Source: Aurantiochytrium sp. KH105
Taxonomy: Eukaryota; Sar; Bigyra; Thraustochytrida; Thraustochytriidae
Assembly: GCA_003116975.1 (NCBI GenBank)
Contig: BGKB01000178.1
Span: forward strand, 1-64,000
DNA: 64,000 bases
Reading direction: 5' to 3'
Each line of letters starts with the position of its first letter. The first letter of the stretch is position 1. Made by a program: the position numbers and the translations under genes. Shown one piece after another: positions 20,425-31,112 of this stretch. A model generated the notes under the pieces. That model searched no databases, was not told where the DNA came from, and saw nothing but the letters and a program-made list of their open reading frames with translations.

Positions 20425-21226
20425 TTAGGAGAACTCTTCGCCCTCGGGAGGCTGGTGGTGCCGGCTGGCACGCTTCATTTGCTCGCGAAGGTAGCAGAGG
20501 CAGGTGGCGATCGAGCAGTCCCTGTTCCAGCCTGGAATTTTGGACACGACGCCAGTCGTCTGGTTCACGCAGCTCATATTAATTTTCGTGACAAAGGTGA
20601 TCTCTGGTGGGTTGTCCGGGTACGAGTCATCGCAGTAGACCTTGAGGGAGAAGATGCGATCTCCAAGGCTCGTGTTTTGCGGACCGATGATGCTCGCGTT
20701 CCAGCTCGAGAGCGTAATGTCCTCCGGGTCAGCAAGGCCTGGCGTCGTGTGATACCGTCAGTATGCGAGAGCATATAATTTTTCCCTTCCTTCTTCTTCT
20801 TCTTCTTCTTCTTCATGCCTCGAGGTCTTTTTCTCTTTCTTTGCTTTCCGAATGCCTCACCTCTCATTTGTCTTCTTGTGCATCCTTTACGTTGATGCCA
20901 AGCGCGAACGTACCATACGAGACAAATCCAGCGTGGGGGGCGGGAACACCGCCACCCTTTTCGCCTTGCTCGAGCTCGTCCAGCAGCTTGAAGCTTCGGG
21001 GCACTGTGCAGGTTTGGGGGGTTTAAACGATGAAAAGGTTGGGCACGCGTTCGCGATCCGAGCAAACCGATTCAGTCTCGCTGCCTTCGTCAGTCTGCTC
21101 TGCTCTGCTCTGCTCTGCTCTGCTCTGCCCTGCTCTGCTCTGCTTCTCTTCTCTTCGCTTCGCTTCTTCGCCGCGTCTCCGTCTCCTCGTCCGCGCGCTG
21201 TACGCACCAATTACCGGCGCCGCCAT
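20425..21226 (-). CDS. UEV1/MMS2-like: Ubiquitin-conjugating enzyme variant, UEV1/Mms2-like (3 exons)
   Basis: Non-catalytic E2 variant, which in other eukaryotes pairs with Ubc13 to build K63-linked ubiquitin chains in DNA-damage tolerance and signalling. Exons on the - strand: 21226-21208 (19 nt, ATG start, MAAPVI plus one base), 21003-20914, 20738-20425; total 423 nt, 140 aa, the usual family length. Donors are GTGCGT and GTACGT, acceptors CACAG and CCAG. The joined protein reads VPRSFKLLDELEQGEKG, then VSYGLADPEDITLSSWN, IIGPQNTSLGDRIFSLKVYC, YPDNPPEITFVTKINMSCVN, ending QPPEGEEFS. The E2 catalytic HPN..C region is replaced by INMSCVNQTTGVV, as expected for a UEV. No single open frame shows this gene; overlapping frames are shadows. 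Confidence 0.92.
21096..21144 (-). repeat. CTCTG pentanucleotide microsatellite in UEV intron 1
   Basis: About nine to ten CTCTG units on the + strand, one carrying a C substitution. It lies inside the first intron of the UEV gene, so it reads as AGAGC repeats in the transcript. Confidence 0.85.
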
Positions 21227-21980
21227 CGTGCTGGGCCGCGCGTCCGGACCTCCGCACGGGGCTCTCCTTTCCTTTCCTCCCTCCCTCCCTCTCCTCTCCT
21301 CTCCTCGCCCCGCGTCCGCGCGCAGCTCGCTCGCCGTCCCCGCCCGGCGCTCTGCTCGATCGGGTCTGCCGCCGTCGCTGTTGCTGCCGCTGCTGCCGCT
21401 GCTGCGCTTTCCCGACTACGCGAAGGAAGGTGGGCGGAGTCCGCCTCGAGCACGAACACAAGGACGACGACGACGAGGAGGAGGAGGAGGAGGATGAACT
21501 CGACAGGTAAAGTTGGGAAAACGACGCAGGTCGAGAAGAGTGAGCGGATCGTGAAGAAGTCCAAGAACTTGATGCTGAGGAAGTAGAAGAAGAAGAAGAT
21601 GATGATGACGATGGTGATGAAGGACAGACAAGGCCAGAGAAGATCGATCGGGTTCCCCGTCGACCTAGAAAGAAAAAAAGAAGAAAGAGGGCGACGGGCG
21701 GGGGTTCCCCGTCGACCTACGCGCCCGGCGGGGCGGCAGAGCGCATGCGAAAAAGAGGAGGGGGCCTCGGGAGAGGCGGCGGGCGCGGCGCTGGGCGCGA
21801 GACCAAGGCCAGCGTGCGCGCCGTGCGAGCGGCGACCTGGCGTAGGAGTTGCGGAGACCCCGTCAACGAAAGCTGCCCAGCCAGCAAGCAAAGCGAGCTG
21901 GTCAACTTGGTGCGCTGTCCAGTTGACGCGCGACCCACTTAACGACGAGACAAAGAGACCACGACGACGATCAGCAAAGG
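21227..21980. other. Divergent promoter region between UEV and the next gene
   Basis: Pyrimidine-rich CCCT repeats (about 21270-21305), CTG/CCG repeats (21366-21400) and GAC/GAG and GAAGAT repeats (21463-21500, 21585-21620). No gene recognised on either strand. Confidence 0.5.
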
Positions 21981-23210
21981 ATGATGGAGGGCAAGGAGAA
22001 TGAAGACGGCATGAGCCATATGGTGCAGGTGGCCCCACCACCACCGCCACCCATGACGCAAAGCGGAGCGCCGCTGCTTGAGGCAGCGGCAGCCGCAGCC
22101 GGGCTGGTTACTGACACCAGCGGCCACAAACGCAAGGCGCCCGGTGGCGCACCAGGCGGCCTTGAAGAAGATGGAGGACACGAAGCAAAGCGTCGCGTCT
22201 CGCGAGGCGAAAGCATCAACTTGCAGCTAAGCTGCATCACTATCGCCGTCTCCTGCATCGATAGACTGCACAGATTGCATGACGAGCTCCTGGCTCTTGC
22301 GTCCGGTGTCTGCGGGCTAAAGGGCCCTCTGTTCGTCGACCCAATGGGTCCTACGGAGGATCACAACGTAGCTCGCAAGATTCAGGTCTTTCTCAATGCC
22401 AGTCCAGCAACACCCACACCCACGGGAGTGTATAATATCATTGGCTTCAAGTATGAAATTGAGAATTACGTGGCCGTCCCCAAACTCCGAGTCCAGCGCT
22501 ATGCTCCGTACGACCTCGAGCAACACTACAAAGAATACGACATTGACCGCGCCTCGCTCTGTGCCACGTGTGACGCAGCTGCGCACTTTATCAACGGCGG
22601 ACTCTTTTCCGACCGCGATCTCTCCGCGCTTAATCTCAGCAAACCGGGCTCCAAATTACGGCGCTACTCTTGTTCCCGCGAATCGACGCTCTGGTGGCGC
22701 TGGCTTGCCGCTACCATGAAGAAACTTCCCAAGGGCAAGGTCAAATTCGAAGACCGCGAAGACTTTGCGACGGCGCAATCTCTCCTCATGTCCCAGTGTG
22801 ATTTGGATCCATCCCTGTCCCGGCACCTTTTTGGCCCCTTGAAGCGCCTGCGCGACTCTGCTGGGGTCAAGGGGCCTCTCTCTCGCGCTCAGCTGCGTGA
22901 GGAGCAGGACAAACTCATCTTTGCGCTCGACGCCTGGCTTGAGCCCGTCGATCCGGCTGCCTTTGTGCTCGATGACGACTTTCTCGACCGCCTTCATCTT
23001 ATGTTCAAAGAGCACGCTCCGTCCTGGCTCGAAGTCATCAACTCTTCCATGGCTCTTAATAATGACAGTCGCAACGTCATCAACACTCGACTGGCAAAGG
23101 TGAAACGCGCGCTGCTCCGCCTTGTCGCTGTCTTTCAGCAGCGCTCTGAGCGCGAGCTCATGCCCTGGGCGCGTCTAGTCAACGAAACTACGCGCGGAAG
23201 TATCAAATGA
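21981..23210 (+). CDS. Unrecognised protein, 409 aa, possibly nuclear
   Basis: Single open frame with ATG ATG start. The first 75 residues are low complexity: a Pro run (APPPPPP), an Ala run and basic clusters (GHKRKAP, EAKRRVS) that could serve as nuclear localisation signals. From about residue 78 the protein looks globular and mostly helical (INLQLSCITIAVSCIDRLHRL, RKIQVFLNASP). It contains Cys pairs (LCATCDAAAH), an aromatic WWRWLAA segment and a C-terminal helical part (TRLAKVKRALLRLVAVFQQRS). No known domain was recognised and no function is proposed. Codon use matches its neighbours and the frame is uninterrupted, so it is a likely real gene. Confidence 0.75.
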   Translation: MMEGKENEDGMSHMVQVAPPPPPPMTQSGAPLLEAAAAAAGLVTDTSGHKRKAPGGAPGGLEEDGGHEAKRRVSRGESINLQLSCITIAVSCIDRLHRLHDELLALASGVCGLKGPLFVDPMGPTEDHNVARKIQVFLNASPATPTPTGVYNIIGFKYEIENYVAVPKLRVQRYAPYDLEQHYKEYDIDRASLCATCDAAAHFINGGLFSDRDLSALNLSKPGSKLRRYSCSRESTLWWRWLAATMKKLPKGKVKFEDREDFATAQSLLMSQCDLDPSLSRHLFGPLKRLRDSAGVKGPLSRAQLREEQDKLIFALDAWLEPVDPAAFVLDDDFLDRLHLMFKEHAPSWLEVINSSMALNNDSRNVINTRLAKVKRALLRLVAVFQQRSERELMPWARLVNETTRGSIK

Positions 23211-24585
23211 AATGATGGCTCAAGCTAAAGTCGCTTTTTTTTTTAGGGGGGGGGGGGGAGGAGGAGGGTAGAAAAGGAAGGAGCTGGGACCCGTTTCGAT
23301 TTGGAATTGCGAAACCAAACAAAATAAGGGTTAGCTTTGAACAACACTGCGACATGCAAATGAGTCTAGAAAAACAAATGAAAACAAAGAAATCACCTTT
23401 GAACCCATCATGATTTTCATTCCGTTTTGACAGTCCAACATACACACAGTTATCGAGTGTTCCATGTCTCGAAGCTACTTGCTTGAGCGACCTCGTTTTT
23501 ATCAAACGAGAGCGAGCGAGAGAGAGCATCCATGGGACCCGAGAGCTTTTTGATGAGGAGTTCTCAGCAATTTTCGACCATAATATAACCGTGAAAGGCT
23601 AAGTTGCTGTCATCAAGCGCGCTCCTGCCCCATTCCCTTCCCCTCTTCGCGTCCGCGCTTGCTAGCATCTTTAGAGCCGGGACCCTGAGAACGAACGTTC
23701 TTTTTCTCTCGCTGTGCTTCTTTTGACTCTCCCAGTAATATCTTCGCAGGTCGAGTCGCACGTACAGTCAAAAATCCACTCTCGCTCGCAAGCCAGGTCT
23801 CCGCGTCCAGCCAGATCGCCACCGGACACCAGCCAGCAGCCTCGCCGCGTCTCGCCCCCTCCTCCTTCGCGACCTGTCCCCGCGCGCAGAGCCGCGCCAA
23901 GCTGCGCACACGTGCGCCCGGCCAGCCAGCTGCGCAGGCGCGCAGAGCCGGCGGCCGCAGTTGCGAAGAAGACTTGCAGAAAGGAAAGAAGGAAAGAAAG
24001 CGAAAGAAAGCAAGAAAGAAAGAAGAAAGAAAAGAGGAAAAGAAAAGAGGGCAAACAAAGCAGGAAAGAGGACAGAGAAAGGAGCGAGGAAACAGACGCC
24101 TTTTTGAAACCCGCCAGGCACGTGCGAAGACGTCGCAGCTCGCTCGCTCGCTCGCTCGCCCGAGCCCGCCGCAGCCGCTCGCTCGCCCGCCTGGCAGCTA
24201 GCTGCGCGGGCGGGTCGCGTCGCGGTCTCTCCTCTCCCCCACGCGAGGGCAAGGGGTCCCTCGCCTCCCTCTGGCCAAGCCGCATCGAAGCGGTCGGCGT
24301 CCGCGGAGCCGGAAATCGGTCGCGTAGGGGTCGGTTGGTTAGACGCAGACGCAGCCGTCTTGCGAGCGAGGCAGACCTGCGCGCTGCAGTGCCGCGTCGC
24401 GCGCGCCGTCTCCGCCTCCCCCTCGCCCGCTTCACCTCCCTGAACCCGGGCGTCGTCTCGTCTCGTCTCGTCTCGTCTCGCCTCACCTCGCCTCGGTCGT
24501 ACGGAGCGCTTGAGCTTCGTAGAAGAAGAGCGCGAGAGAGCGGGCGCCGTACGTAGCCCACCCACCCACCACGTCGTACACGCTC
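23211..24585. other. Intergenic with purine tract and pentanucleotide repeats
   Basis: T8/G12 runs at about 23236-23260, a long AAAG/GAAA purine tract at about 23975-24090 and CTCGT pentanucleotides at about 24457-24480 just before the kinase gene. Long frames through these repeats have Lys/Arg/Glu bias and were not accepted as genes. Confidence 0.5.
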
Positions 24586-25767
24586 ATGGCGCAAACCTTG
24601 CTCAAGAGCCTGGCCACGAACGCAGGACGTCGCGCGCATTTGGACGGCTTTGGAGGGCGACTCAATGCTGCGTGGAAAGTGACCGCACGCGACAGCGCCC
24701 AAACGCGCCCACTATCCTCGACGGCTCCGGAGCCGCACGAGGCCACCTTTGCCAGCTCGGATGGACGTGAATCCGAGGGCACCGGCGCTCGAATTACCTC
24801 GCGCGGCGCAAGGGGGTCCGGCCTGCCTTCTGCCTTTCGCCGTCGCGAGCGTAGCTCGCGATCTCTACAAAATGAGCGCCTCGCAGACAGGTACGAGGTC
24901 AAGGAGCTCATCGGCCGCGGTGGTTTTGGACTCGTTCGACTCGGCATTGACACCCAAGACAAGAACAAGTGCGTCGCACTCAAGTGTATAAACAAGAACG
25001 CGGACCAAAGGGTACTGCAAACGGAGCTTTCCGTGCTGCGCCAGCTCATGGAGGTTGAGAAAAGCGATGCATGTGCGCGCAGCCTTTTCACCGTGCCACA
25101 GGAAATCATCGAGCTCGAGGACCAGTTCGTCGTGGTGCTCGAGTATCTTGGTGGCGGCGACCTGTTCGATCGTATCGTGCACCTTGGACACGTACCTGAG
25201 CGCGACCTCAAGCCGGTCATGCGCCAGGTCGCCCACAGCCTGGCTCACCTTCACCATCAGGACATTATCCATCGCGACGTCAAACCTGAAAATATCCTGT
25301 TTCGCGTGGCTTCTCGTCCCAATACACAGCTCGACCCGACATGCATCGGCTTTGATGAAATGCTCCCTTGGTCTTCGCTCGCGCCTGTGCTCTGTGACTT
25401 TGGCCTCAGCCATGTCTTTGGAACGGTTGACCTCATCGAGCCTCCTGCCGGAACTTTTGGGTACGCCTCCCCTCAGGTGCTCAAGAGGGAGAAGAACATT
25501 GACTCCGCTTGCGACATGTGGTCCTTTGGAGTCATGATGTATGCCGCCCTGAGCGGTGAGCTCCCCTTCCCAGCCAGCACCGATGGCAGCACGCTCATGG
25601 AAGAGCACCTGCAGGAGGCCTACCGCGGTCCGCGTTACTCGAACCACCGATGGAATGACATTTCACTAGATGCGCAGCATCTTATCAGCGACCTTCTCCA
25701 CTATTCGCCCTTTGACCGCCCGACTGCTGTGGAAGTCCTTCGTCATCCTTGGCTCACGACCGTTTGA
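24586..25767 (+). CDS. Serine/threonine protein kinase, CAMK-like
   Basis: Protein kinase, 393 aa. N-terminal 100 residues lack a domain and are rich in Arg/Ser; the first 40 (MAQTLLKSLATNAGRRAHLD) could form a mitochondrial presequence. Kinase domain about 103-391: glycine loop GRGGFG (110-115), ATP-binding Lys133 (VALKCINK), helix-C Glu147, catalytic HRDVKPEN (229-236) and DFG (271-273). The activation segment ends in FGYASPQV where APE is usual. DMWSFGVMMYALSGELPF-type subdomain IX and RPTAVEVLRHPWL subdomain XI follow. HRDVKPEN and RHPWL fit the CAMK group. The insert between HRDVKPEN and DFG (about 35 residues) is longer than usual. There is no visible calmodulin-binding tail, as the protein ends at the kinase domain. 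Substrates unknown. Confidence 0.93.
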   Translation: MAQTLLKSLATNAGRRAHLDGFGGRLNAAWKVTARDSAQTRPLSSTAPEPHEATFASSDGRESEGTGARITSRGARGSGLPSAFRRRERSSRSLQNERLADRYEVKELIGRGGFGLVRLGIDTQDKNKCVALKCINKNADQRVLQTELSVLRQLMEVEKSDACARSLFTVPQEIIELEDQFVVVLEYLGGGDLFDRIVHLGHVPERDLKPVMRQVAHSLAHLHHQDIIHRDVKPENILFRVASRPNTQLDPTCIGFDEMLPWSSLAPVLCDFGLSHVFGTVDLIEPPAGTFGYASPQVLKREKNIDSACDMWSFGVMMYAALSGELPFPASTDGSTLMEEHLQEAYRGPRYSNHRWNDISLDAQHLISDLLHYSPFDRPTAVEVLRHPWLTTV

Positions 25768-25784
25768 GCAACTACACCCCGCAA

Positions 25785-25816
<32 letters not shown>

Positions 25817-27430
25817 TCTCCCACTCGCTCATTCACCCGCTCCATTTCTGTGTTATTTCAATGCTGCGTATTCAACTTATTCCCACCTTTTTGTTTGCGC
25901 GCGCGCATATGCGCGCAGACGTTTCCTTTATTTGTAGAAAAGCCAAACAAACAAGCACCCAGAAAACAAAAAAATAAAAAGAACTGAAGATAATAACGAA
26001 CGCAAGTATGAAAGCGCACGACCACATGTTTCCTTTACGTGCCCGCCCTCTCCCCCTTGCGCGTACGACTACGTTTTCCTGTGGTGTCGCTTCGCCATCC
26101 TCTTTTGTCTTTCAATTTTCCTTGGCCTTGCTCAAAGTAGGTATGCCCATTCGCGCGCGTAGTATACGTGCATCTTTCCATGCGCAAAAATTGTTTGTCA
26201 TGCAATCAGGCGCGATTTTCCATTCTGCAATCCTTTCACTTGGCATTTTCTCGCTCGCGGTCTCAGGTTGCCTGCCTGCCTGTCTGGGTGTTGGTCGTCG
26301 TCTGGCAAGGCCTGATAGACACAGACAATGAAATGCTCTCAGTCCAGTATTAGGTACACATTAGACCGGAAAAGGATGTTAAAGCTCTCGTGACCTCAAC
26401 GCGACCAGATTTGTACAATTGCAGCAATTGTACATTCCTTAAATTTTTAACCACCTTGACTGGGTCAATCTCCCCACGGAATAATTTGCAGACGATTAGG
26501 GGTACTATACCTCAGCTACGGAGGCTGCAAAGTTGTCACCTTAAAGTGGTATTTACCTCCACAACATGAGTCAGTGACGGATAAAAATATGCTATAGTAT
26601 GTCATGCTATTTATTTTTCCGGCGTGGCAATAATTTACCCAAACTAGTTTATTTGGGAAAAAAGTTTGTACAATCAATGAAGGGGGGTATAGGCCTACTA
26701 CCGAGTGAACGGAGAAGTAAAAACTTTAAGGTGGGCTGATTCATCGCATATTATCTCAATTTGGCTTACTTCTCCGGTCGCCATACTAATGAGACTCGAG
26801 GTTTTGGTCGCGCTGAGGTCACGAGGGCTTTTTAAGTCAAGGGCGCCACAGAACCCCTGACGTGTCTGTCTGTATTCACAGCCCGATTTTTCGGAAAAAT
26901 CAGCCACCTCTTGACACCCCGCTTCCCAGCGGATGACATGTGAAACCAGAATCAGGGTTAGGCCTCTTCTTGTAATTTCCCCGAACTAGCTTATTTTTCC
27001 GGCCAAGATTCTAGGATGATTACGAAATTCGCCCTTTGTTCTCGCGAGCGTCCCCAAAGATTTTCCACCAGGGGCAGCGGCAGGCAACACATTGACAGCG
27101 ACGGCAAGAGGCCATCGCCAGCGGCGCTGCTGCCGGCTGGCTGCAAAAGACATCGCGCGTGTCTTGCGATTGTGTTCTGGCGTTCCACCAGCCAGCCAGC
27201 AACCGTGCCTGCGTTGTTGGCAGTGGGCGAAAGGGATCCAAGCTGCTGGCCAGCAGGCATGGCGTCGAGGATGACACTTGCCGACCATGGCGAGGCGCGA
27301 AGACCTGCCAATGCCGAGGCTAACCGCTCCACGAGTGGCTTGCCACCGCCTAGCAAAGCCATTAGAACGTCAAAGTCAACGTTGGCTGCGCCAGCGTCTG
27401 TTGTTGAAGCCCCACCAGCGTCATTGACTT
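25768..27430. other. Intergenic, becoming AT-rich toward a transposon remnant
   Basis: CT then CA microsatellites at 25788-25815. From about 26380 the DNA becomes AT-richer than its surroundings and contains an inverted repeat (26412-26434) and a second TTTGTACAAT at about 26665. It may be the left part of the element carrying the transposase remnant. Confidence 0.4.
26412..26434. repeat. Perfect palindrome, 11-bp arms with one central base
   Basis: TGTACAATTGC, A, GCAATTGTACA. A related half site, TTTGTACAAT, recurs at about 26665. Role unknown; a transposon end, operator or hairpin are possible. Confidence 0.75.
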
Positions 27431-28228
27431 GTGCAAGCACCAATTTCGTCGCTGGCATGCGTACCACCGCGATGGCGTCTTCGAATTCGTCTCAAGATTG
27501 GTGAGCGCGCAACAATAAAGACACCGCCCATAGGTGGTCTTGGGCATAGATGCCAAGGCGCCCTTGCGGTCAATGATGAATATGGCCTTCTCCATGCCGA
27601 TTTCTTTCCCGCGCAGAAAGTGCCAGTTCTCAGAAGAAATAAGCAGGAGACAACAGCCTGGAAGGCAAACTATCGGCATCAAGAGTTCCGTATCTTCCTG
27701 AACAACCTCCTTGGTGCTCTTCTTGAAGGCAGTGCTCCAACTTTGCAAAAGGATCCCTACATCGAGATCCTGAGAGGAATGAAAGTTTGGATCATCATGG
27801 ACAACGCTCCAGAACACACCACGTCGGATTTCAAGGAAGACGATGACTTGCTCAAGACGCTACCAAATTATGAGGCTTTCATGAAAGGTATCACCTGCGA
27901 TGGGAAGCGCAAAGGAGAAATCCATATCCTTCGTTCCGCACCCAACTCGCCACAGTTGAACTTGTGCGAAAATTACAACCGTATGCTACGTACATGGACG
28001 AATCACAAGCGCAATGATCCCAAGATCGAGACCAGACTTCTGAATGCGCATGTCCCACATGGCCAGAAAACTCAGCACCGACTGAACATGCTCGAGCGCA
28101 TCGTGCGAATGGGTATCGATTTCTTTCGAGAAAAGAAAGGCAGCAAAGGTGAATTGTTGTCAATGTATAAATCATTGATTAAGGTGATCGAAAAGAATGG
28201 CTTCATCGACTACACAATGGCCGACTAA
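27431..28228 (+). mobile_element. Degraded DDE-type (Tc1/mariner- or IS630-like) transposase
   Basis: About 265 codons of the C-terminal part of a transposase. AVNDEYGLLHADFF may be the first acidic motif region. WIIMDNAPEHTT is the second catalytic Asp strand with the DNA..H signature, and SAPNSPQLNLCENYNR resembles the SPDLNPIENLW motif that carries the third acidic residue. Spacing between the second Asp and that Glu is about 55 residues, longer than the usual mariner 34. The first in-frame ATG is deep inside the sequence and no DNA-binding domain was found upstream, so the gene is truncated, spliced or frameshifted. Terminal inverted repeats were not identified. Surrounding DNA is AT-richer than the rest of the window, consistent with insertion. 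Confidence 0.65.
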
Positions 28229-29251
28229 ATAGCCTAAGAATTTAGATTGCGACACTTTGTCTTTTCTTGGCTAGGCCAAACCCCTGCTCACCGAGAGAAT
28301 GTGTCCTTTTCTTTAAATTTTTTTATTTATTTTAAAATTTAACCCTCTCATCCTCGGGAAAACGTCTCTTGAATACCATTTTTCCCTACGATTTGCAAAA
28401 GTCGGATTTACAAGGAATCCGAGTCCTGTATTTTTTTTATTTTTTTTATAATTTACTTTCTCGAGGCATCCAGAGCCGGAGCTTGTTTGGTGGCAGTTCG
28501 AAAAACGAAATTTTCAATTTTCAAAATTTTCGGGGTCGATCGATCATCAGTGTGGGCAACCCAAATAATGTTCTTCGGGTTGTTCTGTCCGAGAGAACAG
28601 GTTCGATGCACTATTTTCAGCTGGGGGGCCGTCGATGTTTCCCTCCCCGCTTAATCCTTGTTACGTATTGGCCAATGATTTCAAGTACAGGTCTACGGGC
28701 TCTGAGACATGCTTTTCTTTGAAAATTCTGAAATTGTCCTCTGCAGCGGCGTCATCTAGGACTCGCGTTGTTTGTCCACGGGAAACGCGAAGCACTACCC
28801 CATCTGGAGGATATAGCCCACAAGATACGGTCAATGCCTTCCTCTTAAAGTAGTTGGCAGCGTCCTGCTTCACGAACAAATGCACTTTGGGCGGAGACCT
28901 TGCTTGACCTTGATCTTGAGCTTCTTTGCCTCGATCGTGTGGTGTTTAGCTACTCGCGACCTGCTGCAACACACCAGAGAACAAGCTGACTGCAATGTTT
29001 ATATGGTAAGATCGCGCAACCACTTTTACGATCTCTACATGCGTGCAAAGCGACAACAGGAACTACGAATAAATGATCAAAATAAAGAAGCCCTTTTCGT
29101 GAGACAACGGTGTCTTTCATTGTCTTTCCCGACGGTTTCCCCGGAAGGAAAGCAAGGAGAGCGTGAGACCAAGTGAAAACGAAGAAGAACAGTGAACAGT
29201 CTCACTGGACCCGATAACTCTAGGTTGGTAAGCAATATCGATTTCTATCAA
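28229..29251. other. AT-rich intergenic region right of the transposase remnant
   Basis: Strong A/T runs at 28310-28345 and 28428-28455. Open frames here look like chance. It may include the right part of the mobile element and the 3' region of the SLC25 gene. Confidence 0.4.
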
Positions 29252-30175
29252 TCAAGTCATGTATCCGAGACCCATGAGCTTGCGCACGTTCTCGTACAGC
29301 GGCATGTTGAGCGTCCACAGCGGCGCCAAGCGGAAAAACAGTGGAGTCCAGCCTTTGTAGAGCTCCAGAACACCATGCTGGCGCACAATCTGCTGTACGC
29401 AATCAAAAATGCCATTGTACCGGATGCCCAAGGCCGGGGCCGCCTGATACTTGGTCATGATAAAATCGCACGGAGCCGAGAACGTCGAGGCCAAAAATGC
29501 CGAAGCTATAGAGGCAACCACGTGCAACAACGGACTCTCCTCGACGCCGTTACGCAGTGCCTCTGTCTTTGTATAGTCGTAGCCGAGCTGAGCGCCTGCA
29601 GACAGGAGGGCTCCACGCACCATGAGCGTCGAGGAGCCACGCATCAGCGACGGCAAACCCTCCTCTCGGGCCATCTTGACGAGACAATCTGTCATTGACG
29701 CGTACGGTCGCTGCTTCATGTGTGCTGTCACTTGGAGCCGGACCTTGGCCTGGAACAATGGGTTCGCGATCGTAAAGCCTACAGCTCCGGCCGAAAAACC
29801 TGCGAGCCACATGTGAAAGGCGCTCTTGTCCTTGTCTCCCGCGAGCAGGTCGCGCAAGGTCGGATAGAAGCCGAGACGCATGCCCGAGCTCACTGCCACG
29901 GCGCTCGAGTGCGCCACGCAGCCGGGGACCCAAAACCCGCGCACGAAGCCTTCGTTCGCTACTACCTTGCGCGCGAAGCCCCGAATACCCAGCGCCCGGT
30001 CCTCCGCGGTCGCCACCTGCCATCGTATCCTCACGGTGTCGAGCGGGTTGAAGACGGCCACGCTAAACGCTGTGCACGACGACCCGGCCAGGATGTTGAG
30101 CTTGAGCTCCTCCAGGTTGCGTCGGTGCTTCTCCGCCGCCGTGCTCGGCTGCTGCTGCAGCTTGGCGTCCGTCAT
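29252..30175 (-). CDS. Mitochondrial carrier family protein (SLC25-type)
   Basis: Inner-membrane solute carrier, 307 aa, the typical length. Three tandem repeats of about 100 residues: the first has NPLDTVRIRWQV (PxD..[KR] signature), the second NPLFQAKVRLQV, the third APCDFIMTKYQ. Between them lie the usual EG-containing loops (ANEGFVRGFW, REEGLPSLMRGSS) and amphipathic segments. The second repeat has Phe-Gln in place of the conserved Asp, and the third has Cys before Asp. The frame is open upstream to about 30340, but without an ATG; the ATG at 30175 (MTDAKLQQQ) is used. The transported substrate cannot be inferred. The gene lies head to head with the HECT ligase gene, so they may share a promoter region. 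Confidence 0.9.
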   Translation of the reverse strand: MTDAKLQQQPSTAAEKHRRNLEELKLNILAGSSCTAFSVAVFNPLDTVRIRWQVATAEDRALGIRGFARKVVANEGFVRGFWVPGCVAHSSAVAVSSGMRLGFYPTLRDLLAGDKDKSAFHMWLAGFSAGAVGFTIANPLFQAKVRLQVTAHMKQRPYASMTDCLVKMAREEGLPSLMRGSSTLMVRGALLSAGAQLGYDYTKTEALRNGVEESPLLHVVASIASAFLASTFSAPCDFIMTKYQAAPALGIRYNGIFDCVQQIVRQHGVLELYKGWTPLFFRLAPLWTLNMPLYENVRKLMGLGYMT

Positions 30176-31112
30176 GCTGTCCCCCTCCTCGTGCTCGAGC
30201 TCGCTCTCGATCCCGCTTCCTCGCGGCTGCGCGTCCTGCCCTGCGACGCGGGCTCGCTCGCGCCCCCGCGGCTCCGCGACCGCGCGCAGGCAGCCAGGAG
30301 ACAGGCAGCCAGGCAGCCGGGCTCGCCGCTGGACGAGCACGCCGCGCCGAGCGAAGGCGGTCTGGGTCGGCGCTCGCCCTGCGCGACGCCGTCATCCGGG
30401 TCCTCACAAAAAACGCAGGTTCGACGATCGATGCACGCTCTGCTCGCATCGATGAACTCGCATCGTCGTCATGAGGGAGCCATCGCGTCCATCACCACAT
30501 CACCATCGTCGTCATCGCCAGGGCGAGGGCAACAAACCGCGCGGGAGGCGGTGCCAGACATTTCTCGAAAGCAGGATCTCCAGCGCCTCAGCGTCCAAGC
30601 ACGGAATGGAGACGGTGGATGCTTTGGAGGCCATCGAGGCCGCCTTCCGTGTTCATGCAGCCAGACGCTCTGCCTCGACTCCTCGTTGTATTGCATCCAT
30701 CAAATGACGGGAACGAGTCGTAGGCACGCGCCCGGAGGGCCTGCGAGCGCGTCCCAGCGGCGATCGCGCATCGCTTGCTTGGGCAGTGGCTTGCTCTCGC
30801 CCTCGACGTCGCGCGCAAGGGAAGTCAGAAAAGGCCTCGGCATGGCCAAGCAAGCAAGCCCAAGCGATCGCCTTTGAGCATGCAGCGACAGCCAGCAGCA
30901 GCGGGGACACATGGCTTGCGTCAAGGTGTCCGGTGACTGGCCGGGCGGCGTTAGCGACAAGATGGAGAGCAACGGGAGAGAGCCTCGAGGTGATTGAGCG
31001 CAGGCTCGCACTCGAGAAGAGCGCAAGGAGGAGGGACGCAGCGAGCGCGGCAGAGCGGCTGGATGAAGAGTCCGCGCGCAATGCCAAAGGAGCGTCCAGA
31101 GGCGTTCACGAA
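30176..31112. other. Divergent region between SLC25 and HECT genes
   Basis: The HECT reading frame is open back to 30786 but has no ATG before 31113. The interval from about 30950 has helical, charged codon content (EVIERRLALEKSARRRD) and may be coding, joined to an unrecognised upstream exon. Confidence 0.4.

Noticed and set aside
20852..21586. 244-codon + strand frame
   Set aside because: It runs through the UEV exon 2, its intron microsatellite and CTG/CCG repeats; the spliced - strand UEV gene is far better supported.
23671..24702. Overlapping frames of 265-343 codons before the kinase gene
   Set aside because: They follow an AAAG purine tract and pentanucleotide repeats and overlap the kinase start on the wrong strand.
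28590..28625. tRNA-like GGTTCGATGC string
   Set aside because: Only part of a B box; no matching A box or cloverleaf could be drawn around it.
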